From Agelas oroides (Eukaryota > Porifera > Demospongiae > Agelasida > Agelasidae), in contig OX422184.1 in NCBI GenBank assembly GCA_949130485.1, positions 295,443 through 359,442 of the forward strand: a stretch of DNA of 64,000 nucleotides. The letters run 5' to 3'. A program made the translations under genes and the position numbers. Positions 46,697-56,156 of this stretch are shown here, one piece after another; position 1 is the stretch's first letter, and each line of letters begins with the position of its first letter. The notes beneath the pieces were generated by a model. That model ran no database searches and was not told where the DNA came from. It saw only the letters and a program-made list of their open reading frames with translations.

Positions 46697-49600
46697 CGTG
46701 GTGTGTGTGTGTGTGTGCGTGTGTGAGTTTATCCGTAAGACTCTATACCTTCAGGTGCTGTTGCCGTGGTAACTTCAATGGAGTGTCTTGATTGGCTTGA
46801 GGATCTTCTCAATGAACTGTGGGTACCAGGAGGGAACACCAAACCTCGTTACCGGGGGATGCCCCTGGTCATTCTGGCAGTTGATGAATGTATTGAAGAA
46901 GGTGTGTCTATTATTAGTATAATTTGTGGGCAAGAGCTTGGGTATGAGGCTATGCACCAATAATGCAAATGAGTGGGCGGGGCTATTGCTGTAGAAAAGT
47001 TACATGTAAGGGCATTTTGAGTGTCTTCCTTTCTCCCACTTCCGTTTTCTTTCCCTCCTTTCTCCTTCCTTTCACCCTCCCTTCCCTTCCTTCCTCTCTC
47101 CCCCTCCCTTTCACCCTTCCTCCTTTCACCCTTCCTCCTTCCACCCCTCCCTCCCCTCCTTCCCTCCCTTCTCTTCCTTCTCTCCCTACCCTCCCTCCCC
47201 TCTTCCCTCACTCCCTCCCCCTCCCTTTCACCCTTCCTCCCACCCTCCACCTCTTCCTCCCCTCCTTTCTCCTCCTCACTCCACACAGACAACACTAGCA
47301 ATACCAATGGCAGCAACGCTGACAGTGAACTGTGGAAGAGAGCCAAGCTGCTAGCACACCGTGTACAGTCTGTGTGTATCACAGAACACCTCCCCATCGT
47401 TCCGAAGAGACTGGTGGTCACAAGCGTCATTCACACACTCTTGGTGTCCCTCATTGATTCAGTGAAACAGTGCGACAGGTTTCTGAACTCTGACCTTTCA
47501 CTGGAGCCAGAGGGACTGAAGTAAGCTTTAAGCCAGTTTGTATACTGTACAAAACTAATTTACAGTAAACTGTGCGGCAGTTTTGCTGTTGCGTGTGTCA
47601 GTACTGTACTGTGTAGACATGTCAGGAAACGTGCTCATGAAATTTTTGTCCCCTGACAGCCCCCACCTGTGCTTAGCTTCTGGTATACATGTATATTGCG
47701 AAGGCTATGTGTTTTAGAGTTAGTTGTTATGTACATGTAAAGAACTTCAGCCCACCTACACTCATTTTTCCCTAGCACTGTGAAATTGTGGAACGAATTG
47801 CCATCCAAACTTATATCCATCCGTACCCAAGCAACTTTTAAGTCCTGGCTCTTAATTTCTGTTTTGTAATTACCTATCATTTGCTCTGTGTACATGTTCC
47901 TGTTGCCTTATCCTTTATTTTTTGGAAGACTGTCTTACTAGCCCATGTGTGCTAATAGTCTCTCCATATGCCTTGGCATTAAACATGTTTAAAGAAAAAA
48001 AAAGAAGAAAAAAACAGGAAGACACTGCCTGTCACTTTGTTCTCCTTCGCCTCAAAACAAACAACCTGTCTTTAGGCAAATGAAGTGTGGTGTCTCGTAG
48101 AGACTTTCTCTGTAATGTATTTTACACATTGTGTATCAGTTCTGCCCTGAAAGTTGGCATTACAAATGCAGTCATGTACGTGTATTCAAACTACATACAC
48201 AGTCCCAGCTAGAAATCGAACATTATTCCATTGCGTATTTTGATTGCGTTACCATGTTTGAAGTGATGTAGCGCACTTCTGTTAAGGGTGGGGCTCATAC
48301 GCGCTGTGTAGATGCACGAATACCTGACAAGTCTACGCAGCATGTATGAGCCCCACCCTTAACGGAAGTTCTGCACTGCATCGGTTCGAATGCCCTGAAA
48401 GTTGGCATTACAAATGTATTCAAACTACATGTGCACAATGAAATGGTATCTTACATGGTTACATCATATATTGTATCCCTTCCCCCCCCCCAAAGTATTG
48501 CAATGTTCAGTCTGACTGGGGACCCCTACCCCAACCTCCACATGCTGTCGCTATGGCTAGACCACCAGTTGGTCTGGTTCAGTGAGAGCGACAGCTGTCT
48601 CTTTCTGAGAGCCGCCATTGACAAGCAACATCGGACATGCTCAATCAGCTTCCACTCCGCACTCAGTGAGTATAGGATGTGCAATGTATACCACTCACCC
48701 CCTCACATCCTCACACCCTCACAAATACACACGTACACATGTCAACCTCTGTGACAGTGTTAGACATGTCCACACTTAAGATATATCCCTTTCCCTCCCC
48801 CCTCCTTTCCCTCCACCCTCCTTTCCCTCCCCCTCCTTTCCCTCCTCCTCCTTTCCCTCCTCCTCCTTTCCCTCCTCCCCCTCCTTTCCCTCCCCCTCCT
48901 TTCCCTCCCCCTCCTTTCCCTCCTCCCTCCTTTCCTCCCCCCTCCTCACCTTCCCCCCTCCTTTCCCTCCCCCCTCCTTTCCTTTTCCTCCTCCCCCTCC
49001 CCCTCCTCACCCTCCTTCACCCTCTTAGACATAATGAACCTGAAGGCTTCTATTCGACTGGGGTTTATCCTGGTTTACTCAGCAGGTAGACCAGCCTCCC
49101 TCGCAGTGATCAGGTGGGCCATGAGAACCTTGTACACTAGAACTAGACCAGCCTCCCTCGCAGTGATCAGGTGGGCCATGAGAACCTTGTACACTAGAAG
49201 TAGACCAGCCTAGCCTCGTACCCAGGCTCCTCCCCATGTAGAACTACATGGGGAGGAGCCTGGGTACGAAGCTAGACCAGCCTCCCTCGCAGTGATCAGG
49301 TGGGCCATGAGAACCTTGTACACTAGAACTAGACCAGCCTCCCTTGCAGTGATCAGGTGAGAACCTTGTACACTAGAACTAGACCAGCCTCCCTCGCAGT
49401 GATCAGGTGAGAACCTTGTACACTAGAACTAGAACTGCTTTTTGGTTTTCCAGATCTGCTGCTAACGTCGAGTAACTTTTAGGGCTACTAGGAGATGGGT
49501 TTTGTAGCTTGCTGAAAATCCACCCTATAGAAGTTTGAATTATGTCATGCGTCTCAAATGTACAGAAGTCTCAACGAGGAAGCCTTGTAGGTACGCACAG

Positions 49601-51484
49601 TTGACAAAAAAGTTTTCTTTTAACTACAAGTCATGCAAGAATCGATATCAGTACTAGAAGTCTCAAGTATACGTATTAGGTCCTACAAGCCACGCATACT
49701 ACTTCCAAATGTGCAATAACAACCTCAATCATTATCACCATAGTTACTGTTAGCATTGCTGCACATTATCACCATAGTTACTGTTAGCATTGCTGCACAA
49801 TAGTACAGCTGGGAACAAACTCATGACTTTTACCTAGCCTCGTTCCCAGGCCCCGCCCAGCTTTCCGTCGCTTGCAGTACGGAATAGCCGTGGAGAGCCT
49901 GGTATCTTTTCTCACGTGAGCATGACGTAATCAGAAAATGGCGAAATTTTGCAGAACTAACAGGCTGCGTTTCGCATATTTTTAAACCGACTACACGCTC
50001 AACACTTGGTGTGTAAGACAGTCGCCTCCCGCTAGCTAGATACGTGTGGTAAGTTACCTGGTACCTTGGCTCTTTTCGCTGTTCTGGGCCCGGTGCGCCC
50101 ACGCACAATTAAACCCTTTCTACCATCCTTTCTATCCTGACGTCACTCACGTGAGAAAAGATACCAGGCCCTCTCCCGCTTTACTGTACTAATAAGCGAC
50201 GGAAAGCTGGGCGGGGCCTGGGAACGAGGCTAACTTTTACCAATAGATTGGATTTTGTGTAAAAAAAATTTCGCGATGTTATTATACATGTATTTTCACG
50301 GTTTTGTTCGATCCACGAAATTTTTTATCAGTTGACGGTTACAATATGGACGAGTGCCTGGAGCATTCCTAGCGTTTAGTCTACTACCAGGTATCGGGAG
50401 AGCCAGGTATCGCTGGCTGTAGTTGTCAACCGGACATTTACCTCGGGGGGTGTGGACTTGTGCGCACGTTTATTCATTGATCATCATCGTGTAAGTTTTT
50501 TTTTTCCGCGTATTAAATTTTCACGGTTGGTCTTGACCGTGAAATTATTTTAACAGCGAATTTTCCCAATCTATGGTAGCTTTGTACAGTGATACAGTTA
50601 GAACATGTATCGGACACAAACGCTACTTCTCCTGATACAATAAACTTTTCCGTGTGCTATTTACTACTTTGGTATAGGTCCCTACTAGCCAAACTACCCA
50701 AGATCCCCATCCTCTTGGTTGCTATGGCAACAGAAGGATCACGTGACAGTCAGCTGTTGGAGGAGGGGCGTGGCTTAGCAGAGCAGTGGAATGCGTCGTT
50801 TGTAAGCAGCAGTGAGCCAACTTGGTCAAGTGAGTTACTGGGGCCATTTCACTTACGCATACTGAATTAGCTCTATTATATGTTGCAATAGAATTGAAAC
50901 TGTGCGTCTGATAGCATCATTTTCCCCAGCATGTTCATCCTGTTCCCCCTTGCGACACATCCCTTCCCTTCTCCCTCTTTTCATGCTCTTTTCTTTCATC
51001 CCTGCACTGGCCCTACTCATCCCTCTTTCTCTCCTCCCTCCCCCCCCCCCCCACCACACTTCTCCTTTCTATGCTGTCCCACTTTAACTCTACTCCCACT
51101 ATCCCTATACCCCCTCTCCCCCCCTCTCCTCCCCTCTCCTCCCCTCTCCTCCCCTCTCCTCCCCTCCTGTCCCCCTCTCCTCCCCTCTCTCCCCTCTCCT
51201 CCCCTCTCTCCCCTCTCCTCCCCTCTCTCCCCTCTCCTCCCCTCTCTCCCCTCTCCTCCCCTCTCTCCCCTCTCCTCCCCTCCTGCCCCCCTCTCCTCCC
51301 CTCCTGCCCCCCTCTCCTCCCCTCTCTCTCCTCTCTCCCCTCTCTCCCCTCTCTCAGTTGAGCACATTTCTGAGTTTTTCAGCAAGTGTTGGTTCAGCCG
51401 CTTCTCTTCCTGGAATGCTCAGGATGTGCCTGAGGAAGTCAAGCAGAGACTGAGACGAAGGAAACCTGTAGCTCTGCCAGACAG
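39157..51484 (+). CDS. p190 RhoGAP-type protein (GTPase, FF, pseudoGTPase); no GAP domain seen
   Basis: The coding exons are 39166-39429, 41626-42600, 42864-42942, 44674-44888, 45366-45511, 45800-45941, 46432-46546, 46755-46901, 47289-47520, 48496-48665, 49029-49113, 50678-50829 and 51358-51484, about 950 codons with phases agreeing at every junction. An acceptor just before the ATG (39156/39157) implies an upstream non-coding exon. Exons 1-2 match the N-terminal GTPase of ARHGAP5/ARHGAP35: P-loop GQGAGKSCLCNRFVRP, NNTHFLYWGE, LVDGFIVCVDVS, TKFD and EVSALKGVNVDL. FF-type helical sequence follows, then pseudoGTPase-like stretches (FNLAILARTE, MPLVILAVDE, IRLGFILVYSAGRPASLAVI, IPILLVAMA). In relatives a C-terminal RhoGAP domain follows; none was found before 56 kb. 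The last assigned exon ends at a GTGTGT donor, or reads on to a stop near 51524. Regulation of Rho and the cytoskeleton is family knowledge only. Confidence 0.85.
39446..39540 (+). repeat. (CCCT)n microsatellite
   Basis: Follows exon 1 (donor GTGAGG at 39430) of the p190-type gene by a few bases. Confidence 0.9.
40090..40530 (+). repeat. Nine identical 49-bp units
   Basis: GATGGGAGCTTCTTGTGTTT...CTGTTCTCA repeated exactly nine times (441 bp) with no visible substitution. Intron 1 of the p190-type gene. Identity implies very recent expansion or an assembly artefact. Confidence 0.93.
40697..40850 (+). repeat. 52-bp unit, three copies
   Basis: AAGGACTGGAGACTGCAGTG...GAGGCCCTTTCTTGTC at 40697, 40749 and 40801. 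A flanking block (CAATCTCAAATAACGGTTGAG) recurs near 40887 and 41231. Confidence 0.88.
41421..41500 (+). mobile_element. tRNA-like SINE head
   Basis: CATAGCTTAGTGGTAGAGCA (A-box-like) and TTCTGGGTTTAATTCCCAG (B-box-like). The T-arm pairs well but no full acceptor stem was seen, so a SINE rather than a functional tRNA is more likely. Confidence 0.5.
42601..42863 (+). repeat. Intron with purine-rich start and pyrimidine-rich end
   Basis: From the donor, GGGGGAGGAGGAAGGGAGAGG-type sequence to about 42700, then CCTCCCTCTCCTCC-type sequence to the CTCTCGTAG acceptor at 42863. The two halves are roughly complementary and could pair in the pre-mRNA. Confidence 0.75.
42985..43905 (+). repeat. Minisatellite CAAGCCAGGAATCCTGGGTTTGAG, interrupted by a foldback
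   Basis: About 20 units of 22-31 bp with and without GCTAAT. The foldback at 43382-43794 sits inside one unit. Intron 3 of the p190-type gene. Confidence 0.9.
43382..43794. mobile_element. Foldback element, 413 bp, perfect 9-bp flanking repeat
   Basis: Arms of more than 160 bp, nearly identical when inverted: TAGCCTCGTTCCCAGGCC, TTTTTGATCGCTTGCAGTAT, GTCACGTGxGTGACxTCAGG, CGGTGCCCGA, and the complements. About 85 bp of unpaired centre. Flanked by AGGAATCCT on both sides, within a minisatellite unit. The best-preserved long copy. Confidence 0.92.
44242..44345 (+). mobile_element. Half of a long-subfamily foldback
   Basis: TAGCCTCGTTCCCAGGCCTTCGCTGCCTC...TTTGATTGCTTACAGTxTG...GGAGGGGGAAGGCC...GTCACGT...TTAGGTAGA corresponds to one arm of the element at 43382; the other arm is absent. 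Confidence 0.7.
44395..44673 (+). repeat. Minisatellite CACACCATGCACCCCACCTTTCTACATGTACAT
   Basis: Four units of about 60-70 bp, ending in CACACATAAG, the acceptor of the exon 44674-44888. Confidence 0.88.
44889..45000 (+). repeat. GGAGGTGTGAGGTGTGT minisatellite at a donor
   Basis: GTGTGAGGTGTGTGGAGGGTGGAG units begin at the GTGAGT donor of the exon ending at 44888, partly as donor-like GTGTGAGG repeats. Confidence 0.8.
45110..45152 (+). repeat. Interspersed fragment GTTTCGGCCAGTACCAGGCCTCAT
   Basis: Shared with 32425-32470 (GTTTTGGCCAACACCAGGCCTCATCAGCTGC). The neighbouring CCTAGATGTTATGCAAAG recurs inverted at about 52178-52202. Element class unknown. Confidence 0.5.
45545..45799 (+). 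repeat. Pyrimidine tract before an acceptor
   Basis: About 250 bp of C/T units (CCTCCCTCTCCCCCTCCCCC) ending at the CCCTCATAG acceptor of exon 45800-45941. Confidence 0.9.
46005..46431 (+). repeat. 420-bp pyrimidine minisatellite before an acceptor
   Basis: Almost pure C/T, with a unit CTCCTCTTTGCTCCTCCCC repeated, ending at the TCTCAG acceptor of exon 46432-46546. Several long ORFs here are artefacts. Confidence 0.92.
46547..46732 (+). repeat. (GT)n microsatellite forming a splice donor
   Basis: The exon ending CCCCAAG at 46546 is followed directly by GTGTGTGTGTGTGCATG and a compound GT array, so the donor GT is the first repeat unit. Confidence 0.9.
47025..47288 (+). repeat. Pyrimidine tract before an acceptor
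   Basis: CTTCCTCCCTTTCACCC-type units for about 260 bp, ending at CCACACAG before exon 47289-47520. Confidence 0.88.
47765..48008 (+). mobile_element. LINE 3' end with reverse-transcriptase tail
   Basis: A short reading frame, STVKLWNELPSKLISI then ATFKSWL and a stop, matches the conserved C-terminus of non-LTR retrotransposon ORF2 (xxRxWNxLP...xxFKxxL). It is followed by a 3' UTR ending in poly-A. The rest of the element is absent (5' truncation). A second copy of the UTR lies at 36316-36426. Intron of the p190-type gene, sense orientation. Confidence 0.8.
48240..48380. mobile_element. Foldback element in a duplicated context
   Basis: CTTCTGTTAAGGGTGGGGCTCATAC and GTATGAGCCCCACCCTTAACGGAAG pair around a loop with CTACxCAG arms. 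Flanked on both sides by a longer direct repeat containing CCCTGAAAGTTGGCATTACAA (about 48144 and 48393). Confidence 0.75.
48785..49028 (+). repeat. CCTTTCCCTCCCCCTC minisatellite before an acceptor
   Basis: About 15 units of 14-18 bp, ending at the CCCTCTTAG acceptor of exon 49029-49113. Confidence 0.9.
49087..49429 (+). repeat. Five tandem copies of an exon end plus its splice donor
   Basis: The last 27 coding bases of exon 49029-49113 (AGACCAGCCTCCCTCGCAGT...CAG) with the donor GTGGGCC and 28 bp of intron form a 57-bp unit repeated at 49087, 49144, 49201 (interrupted by a foldback), 49330 and 49380. In the last two copies a 7-bp deletion gives the stronger donor GTGAGAACC. Confidence 0.9.
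49211..49274. mobile_element. Foldback element, 64 bp, inside a minisatellite unit
   Basis: TAGCCTCGTACCCAGGCTCC...GGAGCCTGGGTACGAAGCTA, arms nearly perfect. Flanking AGACCAGCC is present on both sides, counting the shared terminal A. Confidence 0.85.
49835..50232. mobile_element. Foldback element, 398 bp, perfect 9-bp flanking repeat
   Basis: Arms TAGCCTCGTTCCCAGGCCCCGCCCAGCTTTCCGTCGCTT...CTTTTCTCACGTGAG and their complements. Flanked by ACTTTTACC on both sides. The E-box CACGTG lies in both arms. Centre of about 180 bp unpaired. Confidence 0.92.
50945..51357 (+). repeat. Pyrimidine minisatellite before an acceptor
   Basis: CTCTCCTCCCCTCTCTCCC-type units for about 400 bp, ending at the CTCTCAG acceptor of exon 51358-51484. 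Confidence 0.92.
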
Positions 51485-51710
51485 GTGTGTGTTGGGAGAG
51501 GGGGGCTGTAGCTCTGCCAGATAGGTGTGTGTTGGGAGAGGGGGGCTATAGCTCTGCCAGACAGGTGTGTGTTGGGAGAGGGAGGCTGTAGCTCTGCCAG
51601 ACAGGTGTGTGTTGGGAGAGGGAGGCTGTAGCTCTGCCAGACAGGTGTGTGTTGGGAGAGGGAGGCTGTAGCTCTGCCAGACAGGTGTGTGTTGGGAGAG
51701 GGAGGCTGTA
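51468..51710 (+). repeat. Six tandem copies of a second exon end plus donor
   Basis: GTAGCTCTGCCAGACAG (coding end of exon 51358-51484), the donor GTGTGTGTTGGG and AGAGGGxGGCT form a 40-bp unit at 51468, 51508, 51548, 51588, 51628 and 51668. Each copy keeps a CAG or TAG-GTGTGT donor. Confidence 0.9.
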
Positions 51711-52487
51711 TGCATATGTATGCACGGGAGTGTGCATGGAATGTGTGTGTGTGTGTGTGTGAGTGTGTGAGTGGCAGTGTAGGGGGAATGTGAATGTATG
51801 TGTGTGCATGTGCTTGTGTCTCACTGCGTAGGGAAAGAGCGTGCATGCATGCGTCTGTATTTTTGTGAGTGTGTGCATGTGTGCTATGCGTACGTGTGAA
51901 AGAACATACATACATGTGCTGTGTGTAGATGTGTGCATGTGTGTACTTGCATGTTTAACAGTTGTGTGCTTGCATGTCTGCCCAGGGATGTGTATTTATA
52001 CATGCACATGTGCTTGTGTGTACGCTATAACAGAGATGGGAGCACAAACATACAACAGAGGTGTACATGTATGTATATAGTGCATACATTTAGAATGTTA
52101 TGTCTACTGATAGCAGTATGATGCTAGCCACATCAAGATCGTTCTCATATAAGTTTTGTCCTGAGGAAATTGTGTGCATGACTTTGCATAACATCTAGGC
52201 CTGTTTTTATAAGGGAGATGTGGTTCGTTGATTGTTTGCATGCATGTATTGCTACAGTTGTGGCTTTTGCATTGTCTTCTTCCCAGGCTGCCACCCACCT
52301 TCTCATCATACTTTGGGTGTAGGGGGAGAGCCTGGAAACATGACTAGCTTTCACATGAAAGGCAGTGGTGTCTTGCCTGCAATGGCTCAGTTTATAAAAT
52401 GCCTGTATTGCATGTATCGTGAAAGAAAAAGAGTGTTCGGAACACTAAAGTGCATGCAATAGCACTGTTCTCTAAATATATTGTAGA

Positions 52488-52590
52488 AGGAGGTTACAAA
52501 CAGTGCTTGAGAGCTGGTACGGTAGAAGAGAAGGAGGTTACAAACAGTGCTTGAGAGCTGGTACGGTAGAAGAGAAGGAGGTTACAGTAG
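52488..52590 (+). repeat. 44-bp units related to the array at 54.6 kb
   Basis: GGAGGTTACAAACAGTGCTTGAGAGCTGGTACGGTAGAAGAGAA, two copies and part of a third. ACAAACAGTGCTTGAGAGCT is the core of the 54588-55075 array, 2 kb away. Confidence 0.85.
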
Positions 52591-52904
52591 AAGATTAGCA
52601 AACACCAGTTGAAGAGAGCAGAGCAGAAGAATGGAGCTTGGCAGATGTAGACTTTCTGGTGTAGAAGTGAGGAGAAGCTGAAGAACGTGTGCATTGTAGT
52701 GTGTGATCTGGTCCAGTTATTGAAGGCTCTCGGGAGAACCTGCAAAATTTGCTAATGAAAGATAGTTTTGGGTGGTCTGGTCCAGTCACTAAGGCTGGCC
52801 TTGTCAGGTACATGTAGTACTTCCAGGATATGTATACTCGGGTTCAGCGATTGTGTGTGATGTCAAGCGTACTCATGTAATACGGTTTAGTGGCAGAGTT
52901 GGTA

Positions 52905-53818
52905 GGTGGTGGGTTCAATCAGTGCCTTCCATGCAACATGATCAGACTGGCGTTGGTAGGTGGTGGGTTCAATCAGTGCCTTCCATGCAACATGATCAGA
53001 CTGGCGTTGGTAGGTGGTGGGTTCAATCAGTGCCTTCCATGCAACATGATCAGACTGGCGTTGGTAGGTGGTGGGTTCAATCAGTGCCTTCCATGCAACA
53101 TGATCAGACTGGCGTTGGTAGGTGGTGGGTTCAATCAGCGCCTTCCATGCAACATGATCAGACTGGCGTTGGTAGGTGGTGGGTTCAATCAGCGCCTTCC
53201 ATGCAACATGATCAGACTGGCGTTGGTAGGTGGTGGGTTCAATCAGCGCCTTCCATGCAACATGATCAGACTGGCGTTGGTAGGTGATGGGTTCAATCAG
53301 TGCCTTCCATGCAACATGATCAGACTGGCGTTGGTAGGTGGTGGGTTCAATCAGCGCCTTCCATGCAACATGATCAGACTGGCGTTGGTAGGTGGTGGGT
53401 TCAATCAGCGCCTTCCATGCAACATGATCAGACTGGCGTTGGTAGGTGATGGGTTCAATCAGTGCCTTCCATGCAACGTGATCAGACTGGCGTTGGTAGG
53501 TGGTGGGTTCAATCAGTGCCTTCCATGCAACATGATCAGACTGGCGTTGGTAGGTGATGGGTTCAATCAGTGCCTTCCATGCAACATGATCAGACTGGCG
53601 TTGGTAGGTGATGGGTTCAATCAGTGCCTTCCATGCAACATGATCAGACTGGCGTTGGTAGGTGATGGGTTCAATCAGTGCCTTCCATGCAACATGATCA
53701 GACTGGCGTTGGTAGGTGATGGGTTCAATCAGTGCCTTCCATGCAACATGATCAGACTGGCGTTGGTAGGTGATGGGTTCAATCAGTGCCTTCCATGCAA
53801 CATGATCAGACTGGCGTT
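52905..53818 (+). repeat. 54-bp minisatellite, about 17 copies
   Basis: Unit TGGTAGGTGGTGGGTTCAATCAGTGCCTTCCATGCAACATGATCAGACTGGCGT, with only a few variant positions (GTGG/GTGA, CAGTG/CAGCG). Being 18 codons long it is open in two frames over 300 codons, but no start context or homology supports a gene. GGGTTCAATC resembles a Pol III B-box. Confidence 0.95.
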
Positions 53819-54024
53819 TGATTTACATTGAAAACTACTGAGTGCATGTATGTACATCTGAATTGTATACTGACAGTCTGAATTACACAAAGTCATAAGG
53901 TTGGTGTAAGTTAGTGAGGCTGGTGAAAAACCATGAGGCTTATAAAAGAACTTATCGGCTAAACTTGTGGATGAAACAAAGGAAGTCCAATGTAAGTGGA
54001 TGCTCATTAGTGCCGTAGTCCACT

Positions 54025-54350
54025 TAGTCTCGTCCCCAGACCCCACCCTCTCACGAGCAGAAATGGTCTGTTGAACCATGTCGAATTTCTTGGGCTAGCG
54101 CACACTTTTGCGACAGTGTCACCTAGCAACATTCAAAACATTTTATGCCAAACCTACTCCAAAAAAAGGTACGGATACTTGAGTAGAGATTAAAAGTTTT
54201 TTACAGTTGTAAGGGAAGTGTACGTAATAATTACCGATCTCACAATCTCATTGGTCCTTACCACTTTTGGGAATAAGCCCAAGAAATTCGACTTTGTTCA
54301 CCAGACACCGTTTCTCGCCGGGAGGCGCGCACGGGCTGGGCACAAGACTA
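54025..54350. mobile_element. Foldback element, 326 bp, perfect 9-bp flanking repeat
   Basis: Ends TAGTCTCGTCCCCAGACCCC and GGGCTGGGCACAAGACTA. Relative of 4636-4902, sharing the CTTGGGCTxGCGCACACTTTT and TTACCGATCTCxCAATCTCATTGG interiors. Flanked by TAGTCCACT on both sides. Confidence 0.9.
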
Positions 54351-54587
54351 TAGTCCACTACCACAGTCACTCACCAACAAACTTGAAAGTTCAAAGTGGT
54401 CCTGAATGGCAAAATTGCTTGCCCGTCTCTGGATTCTCCCATTCCTCCCAGACAATACACAGGTTCATCCTAGCTGGTGGGAGTCACATGGTGAAAGCTT
54501 TTAGAAGTCCTATAACAACAGCTAGTGCACTTTATGTATTGCTGGGCCATTACTCACAGACAATGCATGGCTACTGGTATGGGTTAC

Positions 54588-55075
54588 TGGTCTTTATCCA
54601 CAAACAGTGCTTGAGAGCTGGTATGGGTTGCTGGTCATTATCCACAAACAGTGCTTGAGAGCTGGTACGGGTTACTGGTCATTATCCACAAACAGTGCTT
54701 GAGAGCTGGTACAGGTTACTGGTCATTATCCACAGACAGTGCTTGAGAGCTGGTATGGGTTACTGGTCATTATCCACAAACAGTGCTTGAGAGCTGGTAT
54801 GGGTTACTGGTCATTATCCACAAACAGTGCTTGAGAGCTGGTATGGGTTACTGGTCATTATCCACAGACAGTGCTTGAGAGCTGGTATGGGTTACTGGTC
54901 ATTATCCACAAACAGTGCTTGAGAGCTGGTACGGGTTACTGGTCTTTATCCACAAACAGTGCTTGAGAGCTGGTACGGGTTACTGGTCATTATCCACAAA
55001 CAGTGCTTGAGAGCTGGTACGGGTTATTGGTCATTATCCACAAACAGTGCTTGAGAGCTGGTAGGGTTACTGGTC
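54588..55075 (+). repeat. 44-bp minisatellite, about 11 copies
   Basis: ATTATCCACAAACAGTGCTTGAGAGCTGGTAxGGGTTACTGGTC with minor variants. Confidence 0.93.
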
Positions 55076-55079
55076 ATTA

Positions 55080-55660
55080 CTCACAGACAGTACATAGATT
55101 CATGGCGGCTGGTGTGTGGACTGGTGTGGCTTTTGGCCCCACTCACAGATGGTACATAGATTCATGGCTACTGCAGATGGCTGTGACAGGCATTATCACC
55201 TGATTAAAAACACCAATACATAGACTGGTAGCTGCAGATTATTATTTAAAGGGAGTCATGACAGGTGATATTATCTAATGAAGATACATGAAGTAGGTGG
55301 TAAGACAACTGTTTACTTATAGACAATACAAAGATTTGTGGCTCCTTGGTTAAAACCATGTCTAGTGTTAAAATTATACCTTCTCCTTTGGGAACCTAAG
55401 GGGGAAGCTTTAGTTGAGTTCGTCCCCCTTACAGACAATACATAGATTCATAACTATAATTAATTACATGTATTTGCACAAAGTTACATAATGACATGCC
55501 TACCCTGTGTGATGGTAGTTTGTTTTTGAAGGTGGCCATGATGGATTTTATTATCTGATGAAGACGCAGATACATGTAGATATGCAGCAACTTTTATTTA
55601 CGTGTTTACTCACAGACAATGCACAGATTCATGGTGACTGATATTCAGGCCTGAAGCTTG
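55080..55660 (+). repeat. Degenerate tandem repeat, CTCACAGACAATxCATAGATTCATGG
   Basis: CACAGACAxTxCATAGATTCATGGC recurs at irregular spacing (near 55080, 55145, 55430, 55610) with decayed sequence between. Possibly an older relative of the array at 54.6 kb, which starts with a similar motif. Confidence 0.6.
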
Positions 55661-56156
55661 ATTTGAAGCTCCTCTCAAAGTTAGATTCTTAATTCCATTC
55701 ACACGCAGGCCTTGTTATTAGATTCAGTTTGCATTGGGGAAACTCTGGCACATGGCATAGTTAATATTACATGTAAGTCTCTGCTGTCTGGGGATATGGC
55801 TAACTGACAAGTGGAAGTTGATCTCTCAGTAGTAGCGCTTTTCTCTACTGCATGATTTTGATTATCTTGGAAAGTAAGTTCACATGCAAAGAAAACTTTC
55901 TGTAAACAACTTGAAATTGGAAAGTTGACAACAAAGAACTATTTATGCAGGAGGTAGTTGAGAAGCAACTAGCTAATTCATTTAAAAGAGGTGTTATGTG
56001 CAATTGTAGTTGCTGGTACGTCAAGCTCAGCACACAATACATTTCTGTAGCTAGGAAAATTCATTTCTCATGCTAAAAGAGTAAAAGGTAAAGTAAAACA
56101 GTCTGTTTGCCAATCAATGGCTGGCAACAATAAACATCTTGTAAAATGTTTGTGCA

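Larger units (their letters stand above)
51485..56156. other. Repeat-rich region after the p190-type gene
   Basis: Made mostly of minisatellites (52488-52590, 52905-53818, 54588-55075, 55080-55660) and one foldback (54025-54350). No RhoGAP exon or other coding exon was recognised on either strand. Confidence 0.6.

Noticed and set aside
52890-53831. 313-codon ORF of an 18-residue repeat
   Set aside because: The 54-bp minisatellite is a multiple of three, so it is open by construction in two frames; no start context, signal peptide or homologue.
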